Of a stretch of DNA of 64,000 nucleotides, positions 1 through 7,879 are shown piece by piece. Numbering within the stretch: the stretch's first letter is position 1; each line of letters opens with the position of its first letter. The notes beneath the pieces were generated by a model. It was not told the DNA's origin, ran no database searches, and saw nothing but the letters and a program-made list of their open reading frames with translations. Source of the DNA: Spirochaetaceae bacterium (GTDB taxonomy: Bacteria > Myxococcota_A > UBA9160 > UBA4427); assembly GCA_020632655.1 (NCBI GenBank), contig JACKFD010000009.1, positions 124,001 to 188,000 on the forward strand, written 5' to 3'. Made by a program: the position numbers and the translations under genes.

Positions 1-513
1 GAGGTCGTCGATGCCTTCGGACCCTGGGCCGACGCGGTCTGGGAGCGGGCCCGGAACGACTACCAGGCGCTCGGCGTGCGGGATGGTGCGACGATGAACG
101 ACCTCGTGCCGCGAGACGGGCGCTGGCCGCGCGGCATCCGGCTGCGCGTGCGGCGGGGCGAGACCGATCTCGGCTGGGCCGTCGTGCTGGACAACCAGCT
201 CGAGGACGATCCGCGCTTCGGCAATCTGCGCGTCGGGTGCGTCGCCGACTGTCTGGCGCGGCCCGAGGATGCCGACGCCGTGATCGATGCGGCGACCCGC
301 TTCCTCCGCGCGCGCGGCGTCGACATGATCGGCTCGAACCAGTCGCATCCGGCCTGGATCCGCGCCTTCGCGCGCGCGGGCTACGTGATCCTCGAGAACC
401 GCCGCTGCTTTGCGGTCTCGCCGGCGTTCCAGGAGGCGCTCTCGCCCTTCGAGACCGTGAGCGCAGGTCTCCACCTCACGAACATGGACGGACACGGGCC
501 GAGCGGCTTCTGA
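1..513 (+). CDS. GNAT-fold acyltransferase-like protein, 3' part (5' end outside window)
   Basis: The frame is open from the first base, so the gene starts upstream of the window; a GTG at 76 is internal to it. About 170 residues are visible. The ending, with an LHLTNMDGHGP motif after a two-lobed alpha/beta stretch (SNQSHPAWIRAF, then ARAGYVILENRRCF), resembles the C-terminal half of GNAT or FemAB-type acyltransferases found in polysaccharide loci. That family assignment rests on pattern recognition only, and no catalytic residue can be named. The gene precedes the adenylation/carrier-protein module by about 430 bp. An acyltransferase here could hand a carrier-bound acyl group to an amine or hydroxyl acceptor, but this is inference. 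Confidence 0.6.
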   Translation, partial: EVVDAFGPWADAVWERARNDYQALGVRDGATMNDLVPRDGRWPRGIRLRVRRGETDLGWAVVLDNQLEDDPRFGNLRVGCVADCLARPEDADAVIDAATRFLRARGVDMIGSNQSHPAWIRAFARAGYVILENRRCFAVSPAFQEALSPFETVSAGLHLTNMDGHGPSGF

Positions 514-939
514 CGCGTCGCCGTCGTCCTGCCTCGGGAATGCCGCCCCTCTGCCTTCGGCTCGTCGTACTGGCGCGGCACCCCGCATCGCGGCTCGATC
601 CCGCCGTGGAGCCGTCTCAAGCCGGCCTCCTGCCAGCCCGATAGCCCCCCGCAGGTGGGCCCGTTCGAGAGGGGCCGGACGGTCTTCACGCGCCCGGGCC
701 GGGTCGGGGGCCGGACGATGGGGCCCGGCGACGCGGCGGATTTCCGATCGTGAGATCGCCACCCACCCGGCCGAAGCGGGCACCTCCTAGCGGGACCGCC
801 GATCGGAGTGCCGAAGCCGAAGGGCGTGTGTCGAAAGCTATATTCGCGCGATCGACGCGCCCGATCCCTACGGGGCAAGGCCGCCGACGCGGCCTACGGC
901 CCTCGGCCCCTGGACCGACCCCGCAAGCAGGAGAACCCC
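514..939. other. Intergenic region upstream of the AurF-like operon
   Basis: About 425 bp without a convincing gene; short open frames here have arginine-rich, high-GC shadow composition. A TATATT hexamer at 839-844 could be a -10 element for the downstream operon, but no good -35 lies 16-18 bp upstream. An AGGAG Shine-Dalgarno sequence at 929-933 serves the ATG at 940. Confidence 0.4.
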
Positions 940-1806
940 ATGGCCACCGCCCTCGAGCTCGCGCCCCGCCTGACCGACGCCTCAAGGCGCAAGGTCTGGG
1001 ACGTCCACTCGGCCTTCGACTGGCCCGAGCGCCTCACGCCGGGCGAGACCTGGTTCATGTCCCCCGAGCTCATCTCGATCTACGGCACGGAGGCCTTCGA
1101 CGGCCTCGACGAGTCGGCCCGGATGACGCTCAGCTTCTACGAGGTCGTCAACTTCTTCAGCTTCGTGCTCTACGGCGAGCGGCCGCTCATCTCGGGCCTG
1201 ATGAACCGGATGTACCGCAAGAACACGGAAGGTCCGATCACCGAGTACCTGCATCACTTCGTCGACGAAGAGAACAAGCACATGGTGATGTTCGGGATGT
1301 TCTGCAACCGCTATGCGGGCAAGATCTACCCCGAGAAGAAGATCGTGCTGCCGCGCGAGTATGCGAAGGGTGAGGAGGACATCTCCTTCTTCTGCAAGGT
1401 GCTGATCGTCGAGGAGCTCGGCGACTTCTACAACCTCAAGATGATGAGCGACAAGCGCATCGAGCCCCTCGTCGCGAAGATCAACAAGGTCCACCACGTC
1501 GACGAGGCGCGGCACCTCGGCTTCGGCCGCGAGCTCTTGCGGGAGATGGCCGCCGACTTCGTCCCCGCCTGGACGAAGGAGGAGCGCGAGCGCTTCCAGG
1601 GCTGGCTCGTCCAGTACCTGCTCTCGTCCTGGGGCGACTTCTACAACCCGGCGGTCTACAAGGACGCGGGGCTCACCGACGGCTACAAGGTCCGCAAGAT
1701 GGCCCTCGAGCACCCGACCTGCCGGGCCTTCCGCGCCGAGGCCTCGGCGAAGCTCGTCGACTACTTCCTCGACGTCGGCCTGCTGGACGCGCGCCCGGAG
1801 TTCTGA
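940..1806 (+). CDS. AurF-like non-heme diiron N-oxygenase
   Basis: A 288-residue protein of the p-aminobenzoate N-oxygenase (AurF) family, predicted cytoplasmic. Every metal ligand of the AurF site can be matched in order and spacing: Glu68 (FYEVV), Glu111 and His114 (EENKH), Glu158/159 (VEELGD), then His185, Glu189 and His192 (HHVDEARH, His-x3-Glu-x2-His). AurF-type enzymes oxidise amines to hydroxylamines, nitroso or nitro groups; related diiron enzymes hydroxylate carrier-bound substrates. The ATG at 940 has AGGAG at 929-933. An upstream in-frame ATG at 808 would add a poorly conserved arginine-rich leader and was not used. The stop codon overlaps the next gene's ATG by one base, so this gene, the ACP and the adenylation enzyme form one transcript. 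The substrate is unknown; an aminoacyl-ACP made by the next two genes is the natural candidate. Confidence 0.85.
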   Translation: MATALELAPRLTDASRRKVWDVHSAFDWPERLTPGETWFMSPELISIYGTEAFDGLDESARMTLSFYEVVNFFSFVLYGERPLISGLMNRMYRKNTEGPITEYLHHFVDEENKHMVMFGMFCNRYAGKIYPEKKIVLPREYAKGEEDISFFCKVLIVEELGDFYNLKMMSDKRIEPLVAKINKVHHVDEARHLGFGRELLREMAADFVPAWTKEERERFQGWLVQYLLSSWGDFYNPAVYKDAGLTDGYKVRKMALEHPTCRAFRAEASAKLVDYFLDVGLLDARPEF

Positions 1807-2078
1807 TGGACGAGAAGAAGATTCGCGAAGAGCTCAGGATCTGGATCCTCGAGCGGTCCGGCGCCACGCCCGATCGCCTCGCCCGGGACGACCAGCCGAT
1901 CCTCGACGAGGGCCTGCTGACGTCCCTCGACGTCGTCGAGTTCATCCTCTTCATCGAGAGCCTGCGCGACGAGGAAGTCGACATCGAGGCGATCGAGCCG
2001 GAGGTCTTCAACTCGATCGACACCCTCGTCGAGGCCTTCTTCGCCGACTCTCCCACCGCCTGTGAGGCGCGCTCGTGA
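1806..2078 (+). CDS. Acyl/peptidyl carrier protein (module 1)
   Basis: A 90-residue acidic helical protein of carrier-protein size. The phosphopantetheine attachment serine is probably Ser40 in GLLTSLDVVEF, where the usual D-S-L reads T-S-L-D; the hydrophobic residues of helix II follow. Its ATG overlaps the stop of the diiron oxygenase gene, and its own stop overlaps the GTG of the adenylation gene in a GTGA junction, implying coupled translation. The position between an adenylation enzyme and a diiron oxygenase suggests it carries an amino acid as a thioester while the oxygenase acts on it. No carrier domain is fused to any larger enzyme here, so this is a discrete (type II) system. Confidence 0.85.
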   Translation: MDEKKIREELRIWILERSGATPDRLARDDQPILDEGLLTSLDVVEFILFIESLRDEEVDIEAIEPEVFNSIDTLVEAFFADSPTACEARS

Positions 2079-3697
2079 GGCCGGACCGCTCGGCGCGCTC
2101 GCTCCGGTCGGGCTTTCTCGAGTCCGCCCGGCGGGATCCCGCGGCGATCGCCGTCGAGGTCGCCGGTCAGGCGCTCTCCTACGGCGAGCTCTTCGAGCGT
2201 GCGGCGTCGGTCGCTGCGACGCTCGTGCGACACGATGCGCGGAAGCCCGACGACGACCCGACCGAGCGTCCTCCGCTCACGGCCGTCTTCGGACAGCGCT
2301 CGACCGCCGTCGTGGCGGGCATCCTCGGCGCGCTGCTGCGCGGCGATGGCTACGTGCCGCTGAATCCCGGCTTCCCGACCGATCGCACCCGCAGCATGCT
2401 GCAGCGCTCGGGCTGCCGCGCCGTCGTGGTCGACGAGCAGGGTGCGAAGCAGCTGCGCGAGGTGCTCGACGGCATGCCGCCCGGCCTCGTGCTCCTGCTC
2501 CCGGACGCGGAGGACGTCTCGGAGCTCGCCTCGGACCTCCCGACCCACGTCGTGCTCGGCGCCCGGGACCTCGAGCCTTCCGCCGACTGGACGCCCGGCC
2601 CCGTCGACCCCGACGCGATCGCCTACCTGCTCTTCACCTCGGGCAGCACGGGCCAGCCGAAGGGCGTGATGGTCGCCCACCGCAACGTGAACGCCTTCCT
2701 CACGGCGATGGCCGAGCGCTATGCCGTGCGCCCCGAGGACCGCTTCTCCCAGACCTTCGAGCTCACCTTCGACCTCTCGGTCTTCGATCTCTTCCTCGCG
2801 TGGGAGTGCGGCGCCCGCGTCTGCATCCCGACCCAGGCGCAGAAGATGCTGCCCGCGAAGTACGTGCAGGAGTCGGGGATCACGATCTGGTTCTCCGTGC
2901 CCTCGACCGCCGTGCTGATGAGCCGGCTGCGCATGCTGAAGCCGGGCTCCTACCCGGGGCTGCGGCTCAGCCTCTTCTGCGGCGAGGCGCTGCCGGCGGA
3001 GATCGTCGAGCGCTGGGCCGAGGCGGCGCCGGCCGCGACGATCGAGAACCTCTACGGGCCGACCGAGCTGACGATCGCGTGCACGCTCTATCGCTGGGAT
3101 CCTGCGCGTTCGCCCTCGGAGTGCGAGCTCGGACTCGTGCCGATCGGCGAGCCCTACCCCGGTATGGACGTGCTCGTCGTGGACGAGTCGCTCGCGCCGG
3201 TCGCCGAGGGCGAGACGGGCGAGCTGCTGATGACGGGACCGCAGCTGACGCCGGGCTACTGGCGTGACCCGGAGCGCACGGCGCGGGCCTACGTCCGGCC
3301 GCCGGGCGAGGCGCGGATCTTCTACCGCACGGGGGATCGCGTGCGGCGCGGGTCGGCCGGGGCGCCGATGGTCTATCTCGGGCGGCTCGACAACCAGATC
3401 AAGGTGCAGGGCTACCGGGTCGAGCTCGGCGAGATCGAGGCGGCCGCGCGCGAGGAGGCCGGGGTCGAGGTCGCGATCGCCGTCGGCTGGCCGCTCACGC
3501 CGGCGGGCGCGGACTCGACGGTCGTCTTCCTGTCGGATGCGGGGATCGACGTCGCCGACGTGCAGAAGGCGCTGAAGGCTCGCCTGCCCGCCTACATGGC
3601 CCCGCGCGAGGTGCGGCACGTCGATCGCTTCCCGCTCAACAGCAACGGCAAGGTCGATCGCAAGGCCCTCGTCGCGCTGCTCGAGGCGAAGGGGTAG
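2075..3697 (+). CDS. Stand-alone amino acid adenylation enzyme (module 1, DltA-like)
   Basis: A 540-residue ANL-superfamily ligase with the adenylation core motifs in order: TSGSTG at 188-193, TFDLS near 231, YGPTE at 327-331, YRTGD, the GRLDNQIKVQGYRVELGEIE region, and NGKVDRKAL with the catalytic lysine at the C-terminus. Aligning by eye to GrsA, the specificity residues are Asp233, Leu234, Phe237, Phe273, Leu300, Cys302, Leu326, Ile334 and Ala335. This resembles D-alanine ligases (the FCGEALP stretch) but matches no code I can assign. Asp233 fits an alpha-amino acid substrate. There is no condensation, carrier or thioesterase domain. It starts at GTG 2075 in a GTGA overlap with the upstream carrier protein, its likely partner. 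Function: ATP-dependent activation and loading of an amino acid onto that carrier. Confidence 0.88.
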   Translation: MRPDRSARSLRSGFLESARRDPAAIAVEVAGQALSYGELFERAASVAATLVRHDARKPDDDPTERPPLTAVFGQRSTAVVAGILGALLRGDGYVPLNPGFPTDRTRSMLQRSGCRAVVVDEQGAKQLREVLDGMPPGLVLLLPDAEDVSELASDLPTHVVLGARDLEPSADWTPGPVDPDAIAYLLFTSGSTGQPKGVMVAHRNVNAFLTAMAERYAVRPEDRFSQTFELTFDLSVFDLFLAWECGARVCIPTQAQKMLPAKYVQESGITIWFSVPSTAVLMSRLRMLKPGSYPGLRLSLFCGEALPAEIVERWAEAAPAATIENLYGPTELTIACTLYRWDPARSPSECELGLVPIGEPYPGMDVLVVDESLAPVAEGETGELLMTGPQLTPGYWRDPERTARAYVRPPGEARIFYRTGDRVRRGSAGAPMVYLGRLDNQIKVQGYRVELGEIEAAAREEAGVEVAIAVGWPLTPAGADSTVVFLSDAGIDVADVQKALKARLPAYMAPREVRHVDRFPLNSNGKVDRKALVALLEAKG

Positions 3698-3759
3698 CGC
3701 GATGCCCGCCCATCCCGAGCCGGCGCGAGCCGGAAGCCGTCTTGGCTGACGAGTCGACG

Positions 3760-4956
3760 ATGCGCATCGCCTACCTGACGACGTCCTATCCCGAGGTGAG
3801 CCACACCTTCATCCGGCGCGAGATCCTCGCGCTGGAGGCCCTCGGTCACGAGGTCGACCGATTGGCGATCCGTCCGCCCGAGAGCCACCTCGTCGACGCG
3901 GACGACATCGCGGAGGCCGAGCTCACCTACTACTGCCTGCCGAACCTGCTGCGGGACCTGCCGCGGGCGCTTTGGACGAGTCCGCTGCGACTCTGGGCGG
4001 CCCTGCGGATGACCCTTGCGATGGCGCGCGTGAGCCATCGTGGTCTGGTCGTGAATCTCGCCTACCTGCTCGAGGCGATCGCCCTCGCCCGCCGTCTGCG
4101 CGAGCGTGGCATCCAGCACGTCCACGTGCACTTCGGCACGAACGCGGCGGCCGCGGCCCGCCTGGTCAAGGCACTCGGCGGACCGACCTACAGCATGACG
4201 ATCCACGGCCCGGCGGAGCTCGACAACGCGATCGGCTTCTCCCTCGGCCCGAAGATCGAGGATGCCGAGTTCGTCGTCGCGATCACGGACTACTGCGGCG
4301 CCCAGCTGCGGCGCTGGGTCGCACCGGAGCACTGGGAGAAGATCCGGGTGGTGCACTGCGCCGTGCCCGACGGACTCTTCGAGCAGGCGACGCCGATCGC
4401 CCGCGAGACGAATACGCTCGTCTGCGTCGGTCGATTGACGGCACAGAAGGGACAGCTCCTGCTGCTCGACGCGCTGCGCCAGGTGCTCGACGAGGGGCTC
4501 GACGCGAAGCTGGTGCTGGCGGGCGACGGGGAGATGCGGCCCGAGGTCGAGCGGCGGATCGCCGGGCATCGCCTCGAGGAGCACGTCGAGATCACGGGCT
4601 GGATCGATGCGCCCGAGGTCGCGCGGAGGCTGCAGGCCGCGCGGGCGATGGTGCTGCCGAGCTTCGCCGAGGGGCTGCCGGTCGTGATCATGGAGGCCCT
4701 CGCCCTCTGCCGGCCCGTGCTCAGCACCTACATCGCGGGCATCCCCGAGCTCGTCGTGCCCGGCCAGAGCGGCTGGCTCGTGCCGGCGGGCAACGTCGAG
4801 GCGATCGCGCGCGCGATGCGTGAGATCCTCGAGACCCCGACCGAACGCCTCGACGAGATGGGCCGCGAAGGCGCTCGCGCCGTCCACGAAAGGCACCACC
4901 TGCCGACCGAGGTCTCGCGCCTCGAGAAGATCTTCCGGGAGTACGTCCGCTCGTGA
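3760..4956 (+). CDS. Family GT4 glycosyltransferase (WcaL/colanic-acid type)
   Basis: A GT-B fold retaining glycosyltransferase of about 398 residues. The N-terminal lobe begins MRIAYLTTSYPEVSHTFI, typical of WcaL/AmsK-type enzymes of exopolysaccharide synthesis. The C-terminal nucleotide-sugar lobe has VGRLTAQKG and the E-x7-E motif in SFAEGLPVVIMEALA. It presumably adds a sugar to a lipid-linked oligosaccharide on the inner face of the cytoplasmic membrane. The start is uncertain: ATG 3760 gives the conserved beginning, but an in-frame TTG at 3742 has a GGAAG Shine-Dalgarno sequence at 3732-3736 with 5-nt spacing and would add six residues. It is 60 bp downstream of the adenylation gene on the same strand and overlaps the next gene in a GTGA junction, so a glycosyltransferase is co-expressed with the module 1 enzymes. 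Confidence 0.9.
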   Translation: MRIAYLTTSYPEVSHTFIRREILALEALGHEVDRLAIRPPESHLVDADDIAEAELTYYCLPNLLRDLPRALWTSPLRLWAALRMTLAMARVSHRGLVVNLAYLLEAIALARRLRERGIQHVHVHFGTNAAAAARLVKALGGPTYSMTIHGPAELDNAIGFSLGPKIEDAEFVVAITDYCGAQLRRWVAPEHWEKIRVVHCAVPDGLFEQATPIARETNTLVCVGRLTAQKGQLLLLDALRQVLDEGLDAKLVLAGDGEMRPEVERRIAGHRLEEHVEITGWIDAPEVARRLQAARAMVLPSFAEGLPVVIMEALALCRPVLSTYIAGIPELVVPGQSGWLVPAGNVEAIARAMREILETPTERLDEMGREGARAVHERHHLPTEVSRLEKIFREYVRS

Positions 4957-6185
4957 GCGATCCGACCGACTCCACGACGACCCGCGCCACGCCGCGGCCC
5001 GGCACGTCCGGCTGGGACGGCATCGTCGCCTTCGGCGGCATCGACTGGTGGTACCACAACCGCGGTCACAGCGAGTGCCAGATCCTGACCCGTCTGGCCG
5101 GCGAGCGGCCCGTCCTCTGGGTCAACAGCATCGGCATGCGTGCGCCGTCGCGCGGCAAGACGGAGCTCCCCCTGCGCCGCTACTGGCGCAAGCTCAAGAG
5201 CACGCTCAAGGGCCTGCGCCGCGATCCGGCCTCGGGCATGTGGATCTACAGCCCGATCTTCGTGCCGCGCTATACGCACGGCTGGCTGCGCGTGAACGGC
5301 TGGCTGCTCGCGCTCCAGATCGGGGTCCTGCGCTGGCTGCTCGGCATGAGGCGGCCCGCCTGCTGGGTGACGACGCCGACGGCCGTCGCCGCCGTCGAGC
5401 GCCTGCGCTGGAGCCAGGTCGTCTTCAACCGCTCGGACGAGTTCTCCCGCTTCCCCGAGGCAGACGGCCCGTTCATCGCTGCGCTCGAAGACCGGCTCCT
5501 GCGGATCTCCGACGACGTCCTCTACACGAGCCACGCCCTGATGCAGCGCGAGGCGGGCCGCTGTCGCTCCGCCGAGTACCTCGGCCACGGCGTCGACTAC
5601 GCCCGCTTCAGCGCCGCGCGTCCGCTCGAGGGTCCCGCCGAGCTGCCCCCCGCCCTGCGGCATCTGCCCCGGCCGATCGTCGGCTTCTACGGCGCCCTCG
5701 ACGACTACACGATCGACAAGGAGCTGATGATCGCCGTGGCGCGGCACGTGGCGCCCGGCACGCTGCTCGTGATCGGGCCGCGGGCGATGGACACGACGGC
5801 GATCGAGGCCGAGCCGAACGTGCACTACCTCGGCCAGATTCCGTACGAGCAGATCCCGACGCACGCGGCGGCCTTCGACGTCGCCTTGATGCCCTGGCTG
5901 ATGAACGAGTGGATCGAGAGCAGCAACCCGATCAAGCTGCGGGAGTACCTGGCGATCGGCTTCCCGATCGTGACGACCTGGTTCCCCGAGCTCAAGCCCT
6001 ACGAGCACCTCGTGTACGCGGCGTCCTCGCACGAGGCCTTCCTACGGGGCGTGGACGCGGCGCTCGCGGAGCGGGACCCCGATCGCGTGCGGGCGCGGCG
6101 CGCGTCGGTCGAGGACTCCACCTGGGACCGGATCGCACAGCGCGTCGCCCAGATCCTGTCCGACGGCCCACCCGATCGCGGCTGA
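4953..6185 (+). CDS. GT-B glycosyltransferase (TuaH-like)
   Basis: A 410-residue protein. The C-terminal half contains PIVGFYGALDDYTID and a nucleotide-sugar binding segment NPIKLREYLAIGFPIV, patterns seen in TuaH-type glycosyltransferases of teichuronic acid and other exopolysaccharide pathways. The N-terminal half (GGIDWWYHNRGHSEC) is the likely acceptor lobe. No signal peptide or membrane helix is apparent, so it should act at the cytoplasmic face of the membrane. GTG 4953 overlaps the previous stop (GTGA), completing a run of five closely spaced genes from 940. Donor and acceptor sugars cannot be deduced. Confidence 0.82.
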   Translation: MSDPTDSTTTRATPRPGTSGWDGIVAFGGIDWWYHNRGHSECQILTRLAGERPVLWVNSIGMRAPSRGKTELPLRRYWRKLKSTLKGLRRDPASGMWIYSPIFVPRYTHGWLRVNGWLLALQIGVLRWLLGMRRPACWVTTPTAVAAVERLRWSQVVFNRSDEFSRFPEADGPFIAALEDRLLRISDDVLYTSHALMQREAGRCRSAEYLGHGVDYARFSAARPLEGPAELPPALRHLPRPIVGFYGALDDYTIDKELMIAVARHVAPGTLLVIGPRAMDTTAIEAEPNVHYLGQIPYEQIPTHAAAFDVALMPWLMNEWIESSNPIKLREYLAIGFPIVTTWFPELKPYEHLVYAASSHEAFLRGVDAALAERDPDRVRARRASVEDSTWDRIAQRVAQILSDGPPDRG

Positions 6186-6269
6186 GCCCGCGGTCGCCGA
6201 CAATTCGAACCGACCCGCGAGTCACCCGGAAGGCGCCGCGGGACACCCACCCGTCGAGGGAGCGATTGC

Positions 6270-7316
6270 ATGATGTCCAACGAGACCAAGACCTCGCCGC
6301 CCCCGATCCAGCTGGGCCTGCTCGGGCCCCTGCTGCTCGTCGTGGGGCTGGCCCTCGCCGCCTACCTGGGCAACGAGGCTTGCAGCTCCTCCGCAGGCTG
6401 TGTCGAGGGCGCCCGCGAGGTCTGGCGCGCGACCTTCCCCGACTGGCTGCGGGGGGCGATCCGCTCGATCGTGCATCTCGTGCTCTCGCCCTGGCTCTGG
6501 GGCCTCTTCGTCCTCGTGGCGCTGGCCGAGCGGCTGAATCCGGCGCAGGCCGGCCAGAAGGTCCTGAGCAAGGGCTTCCTGCACGATGCGATCGCCTGGT
6601 GGCTCGCGGACAAGCTGCTCTTCGGGCTGCTGGTGAGCTCGGTGCTCTCCTACTCGGCGGCCATCGCGCTCTACCGGGAGTACCTCGACTTCCTGACGGT
6701 CGACTGGCTGGTCGAGCTGCCGACGGGTGCCAAGGCGGCGATCGCCTTCGTCGTGTCGGACTTCCTCAACTGGCTCCACCACCTCGTCCGACACAAGGTG
6801 CCCGCCTTCTGGGTCTTCCACGCCGTCCACCACTCCCAGCGCGAGATGAACATCTTCACGGACGTGCGCGTGCACCCCTTCGATCGGGCGATCGCGATGC
6901 CGATCGCGCTGATCCCGATGCTCGCCCTCCAGCTCGACGTGAGCATCGTCCCCTGGCTGCTGACCGCCCAGATGCTCTACACGCACGCGTACCACGCCAA
7001 CGTGCGGACCCATTATGGCCCGCTCAAGTACCTCTTCGTCACGCCCCAGAGCCATCGCGTCCACCACTCCGAGGCCCCCGAGCACGCGGACACGAATTTC
7101 GGCGTGATCTTCTGCCTCTGGGATCGCCTCTTCGGAACCCACGTCGACCAGTGGGACGCCTACCCGCAGACCGGCGTGCAGGACCCGGACTTCCCGATGG
7201 AGCGGCGCTCGACGGTCGGGGGCGTCTTCGGCGCCTACGTCCACCAGTTCTTCTATCCGTTCCGGCAGATCTGGGCGCGACTCACGACGGGGCGCTGGCA
7301 GCTGCCGGCGGGCTGA
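6270..7316 (+). CDS. Membrane fatty acid hydroxylase / sterol desaturase family protein
   Basis: A 348-residue integral membrane protein with several hydrophobic helices in the first half. The histidine clusters of the sterol desaturase/fatty acid hydroxylase family are present: HHLVRH, HAVHHS, a histidine-rich HAYHANVRTHYG and HRVHH. These bind a diiron centre that hydroxylates or desaturates lipid chains. Members include ornithine-lipid, carotenoid and sterol hydroxylases, and the substrate here is unknown. ATG 6270 has GAGGGAG about 8 nt upstream; an in-frame ATG at 6273 is equally possible. It lies on the same strand between two carrier-protein modules, 84 bp after the TuaH-like gene. It may modify a lipid anchor or a carrier-bound acyl chain, but this is inference. 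Confidence 0.88.
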   Translation: MMSNETKTSPPPIQLGLLGPLLLVVGLALAAYLGNEACSSSAGCVEGAREVWRATFPDWLRGAIRSIVHLVLSPWLWGLFVLVALAERLNPAQAGQKVLSKGFLHDAIAWWLADKLLFGLLVSSVLSYSAAIALYREYLDFLTVDWLVELPTGAKAAIAFVVSDFLNWLHHLVRHKVPAFWVFHAVHHSQREMNIFTDVRVHPFDRAIAMPIALIPMLALQLDVSIVPWLLTAQMLYTHAYHANVRTHYGPLKYLFVTPQSHRVHHSEAPEHADTNFGVIFCLWDRLFGTHVDQWDAYPQTGVQDPDFPMERRSTVGGVFGAYVHQFFYPFRQIWARLTTGRWQLPAG

Positions 7317-7415
7317 TCTCGTCGGGCGCCGGGCTGTCCCCCGTCGTACCCGGCCGGGCACTTCCCGGTCGGCGCATCCGGGGTGCGCCGCCACGAAGCG
7401 TGGCGCGAACGGACG

Positions 7416-7443
7416 TTGCGGGCGGAAGCCTGCACGGTATACC
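7416..7443 (+). promoter_or_regulatory. Possible sigma-70-type promoter for the PCP-adenylation-dehydrogenase operon
   Basis: TTGCGG (7416-7421), a 16-bp spacer and TATACC (7438-7443) lie in the 272-bp gap between the hydroxylase and the second carrier protein. Nothing else in this gap looks functional. The match is moderate and unsupported by any other signal. Confidence 0.3.
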
Positions 7444-7588
7444 CCCGGCGCCGGCTCGATCCACGGGGCTCGTCACCTCAAGTCGTCCCCGGCGGATGCC
7501 GATCCTCCCGAGCGGGCCATCGGCCGCCCGCGCCGAGTCATAGATCCCCGGTCCGCCTCGAGCGGACCCCGCGAACGAGGTTGCCAGC

Positions 7589-7843
7589 GTGTCCGACGCC
7601 GCCCAGATCCAGGCCATCGTGAAGGATTTCGTGCTCGCCGAGTTCCTCGAGGGCGAAGACCCGAGCGAGCTCAAGGACGACACGGAGCTCGTCACGACGG
7701 GCATCCTCGACTCCCTCGCCACGCTCAAGCTCGTCACCTACATCGAGGAGCAGTTCGAGGTCGAGATCGACGCCGACGAGGCCGACGAGACGCACCTCAA
7801 CACGCTCGCGGACATCGTGCGACTGATCCAGTCGAAGCGATGA
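7589..7843 (+). CDS. Peptidyl carrier protein (module 2, PltL/RedO-like role)
   Basis: An 84-residue free-standing carrier protein with the phosphopantetheine site at Ser42 (TTGILDSLATLKL) and acidic flanking helices. It starts at GTG 7589. By context it is the partner of the adjacent prolyl-type adenylation enzyme and acyl-CoA dehydrogenase: in pyoluteorin, prodigiosin, clorobiocin and coumermycin synthesis a discrete PCP carries proline while a flavoenzyme oxidises it to pyrrole-2-carboxyl-S-PCP. The stop codon at 7841-7843 overlaps an ATG at 7840, which opens a 12-residue mini-frame leading into the next gene (see 7828-7879). Confidence 0.88.
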   Translation: MSDAAQIQAIVKDFVLAEFLEGEDPSELKDDTELVTTGILDSLATLKLVTYIEEQFEVEIDADEADETHLNTLADIVRLIQSKR

Positions 7844-7879
7844 CCCCCGCGCCCGACCAGAGCCAGTCGAAGCGATGAC
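7828..7879 (+). repeat. 17-bp direct repeat bridging the PCP stop and adenylation-gene start
   Basis: The 17 bases CCAGTCGAAGCGATGAC occur at 7828-7844 and again at 7863-7879, 35 bp apart. The first copy contains the PCP stop codon and the second the start of the adenylation gene. It looks like a tandem duplication of an ancestral ATGA stop/start junction. The duplicated piece encodes a 12-codon frame (7840-7878) whose start overlaps the PCP stop and whose stop overlaps the adenylation ATG. Confidence 0.8.
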
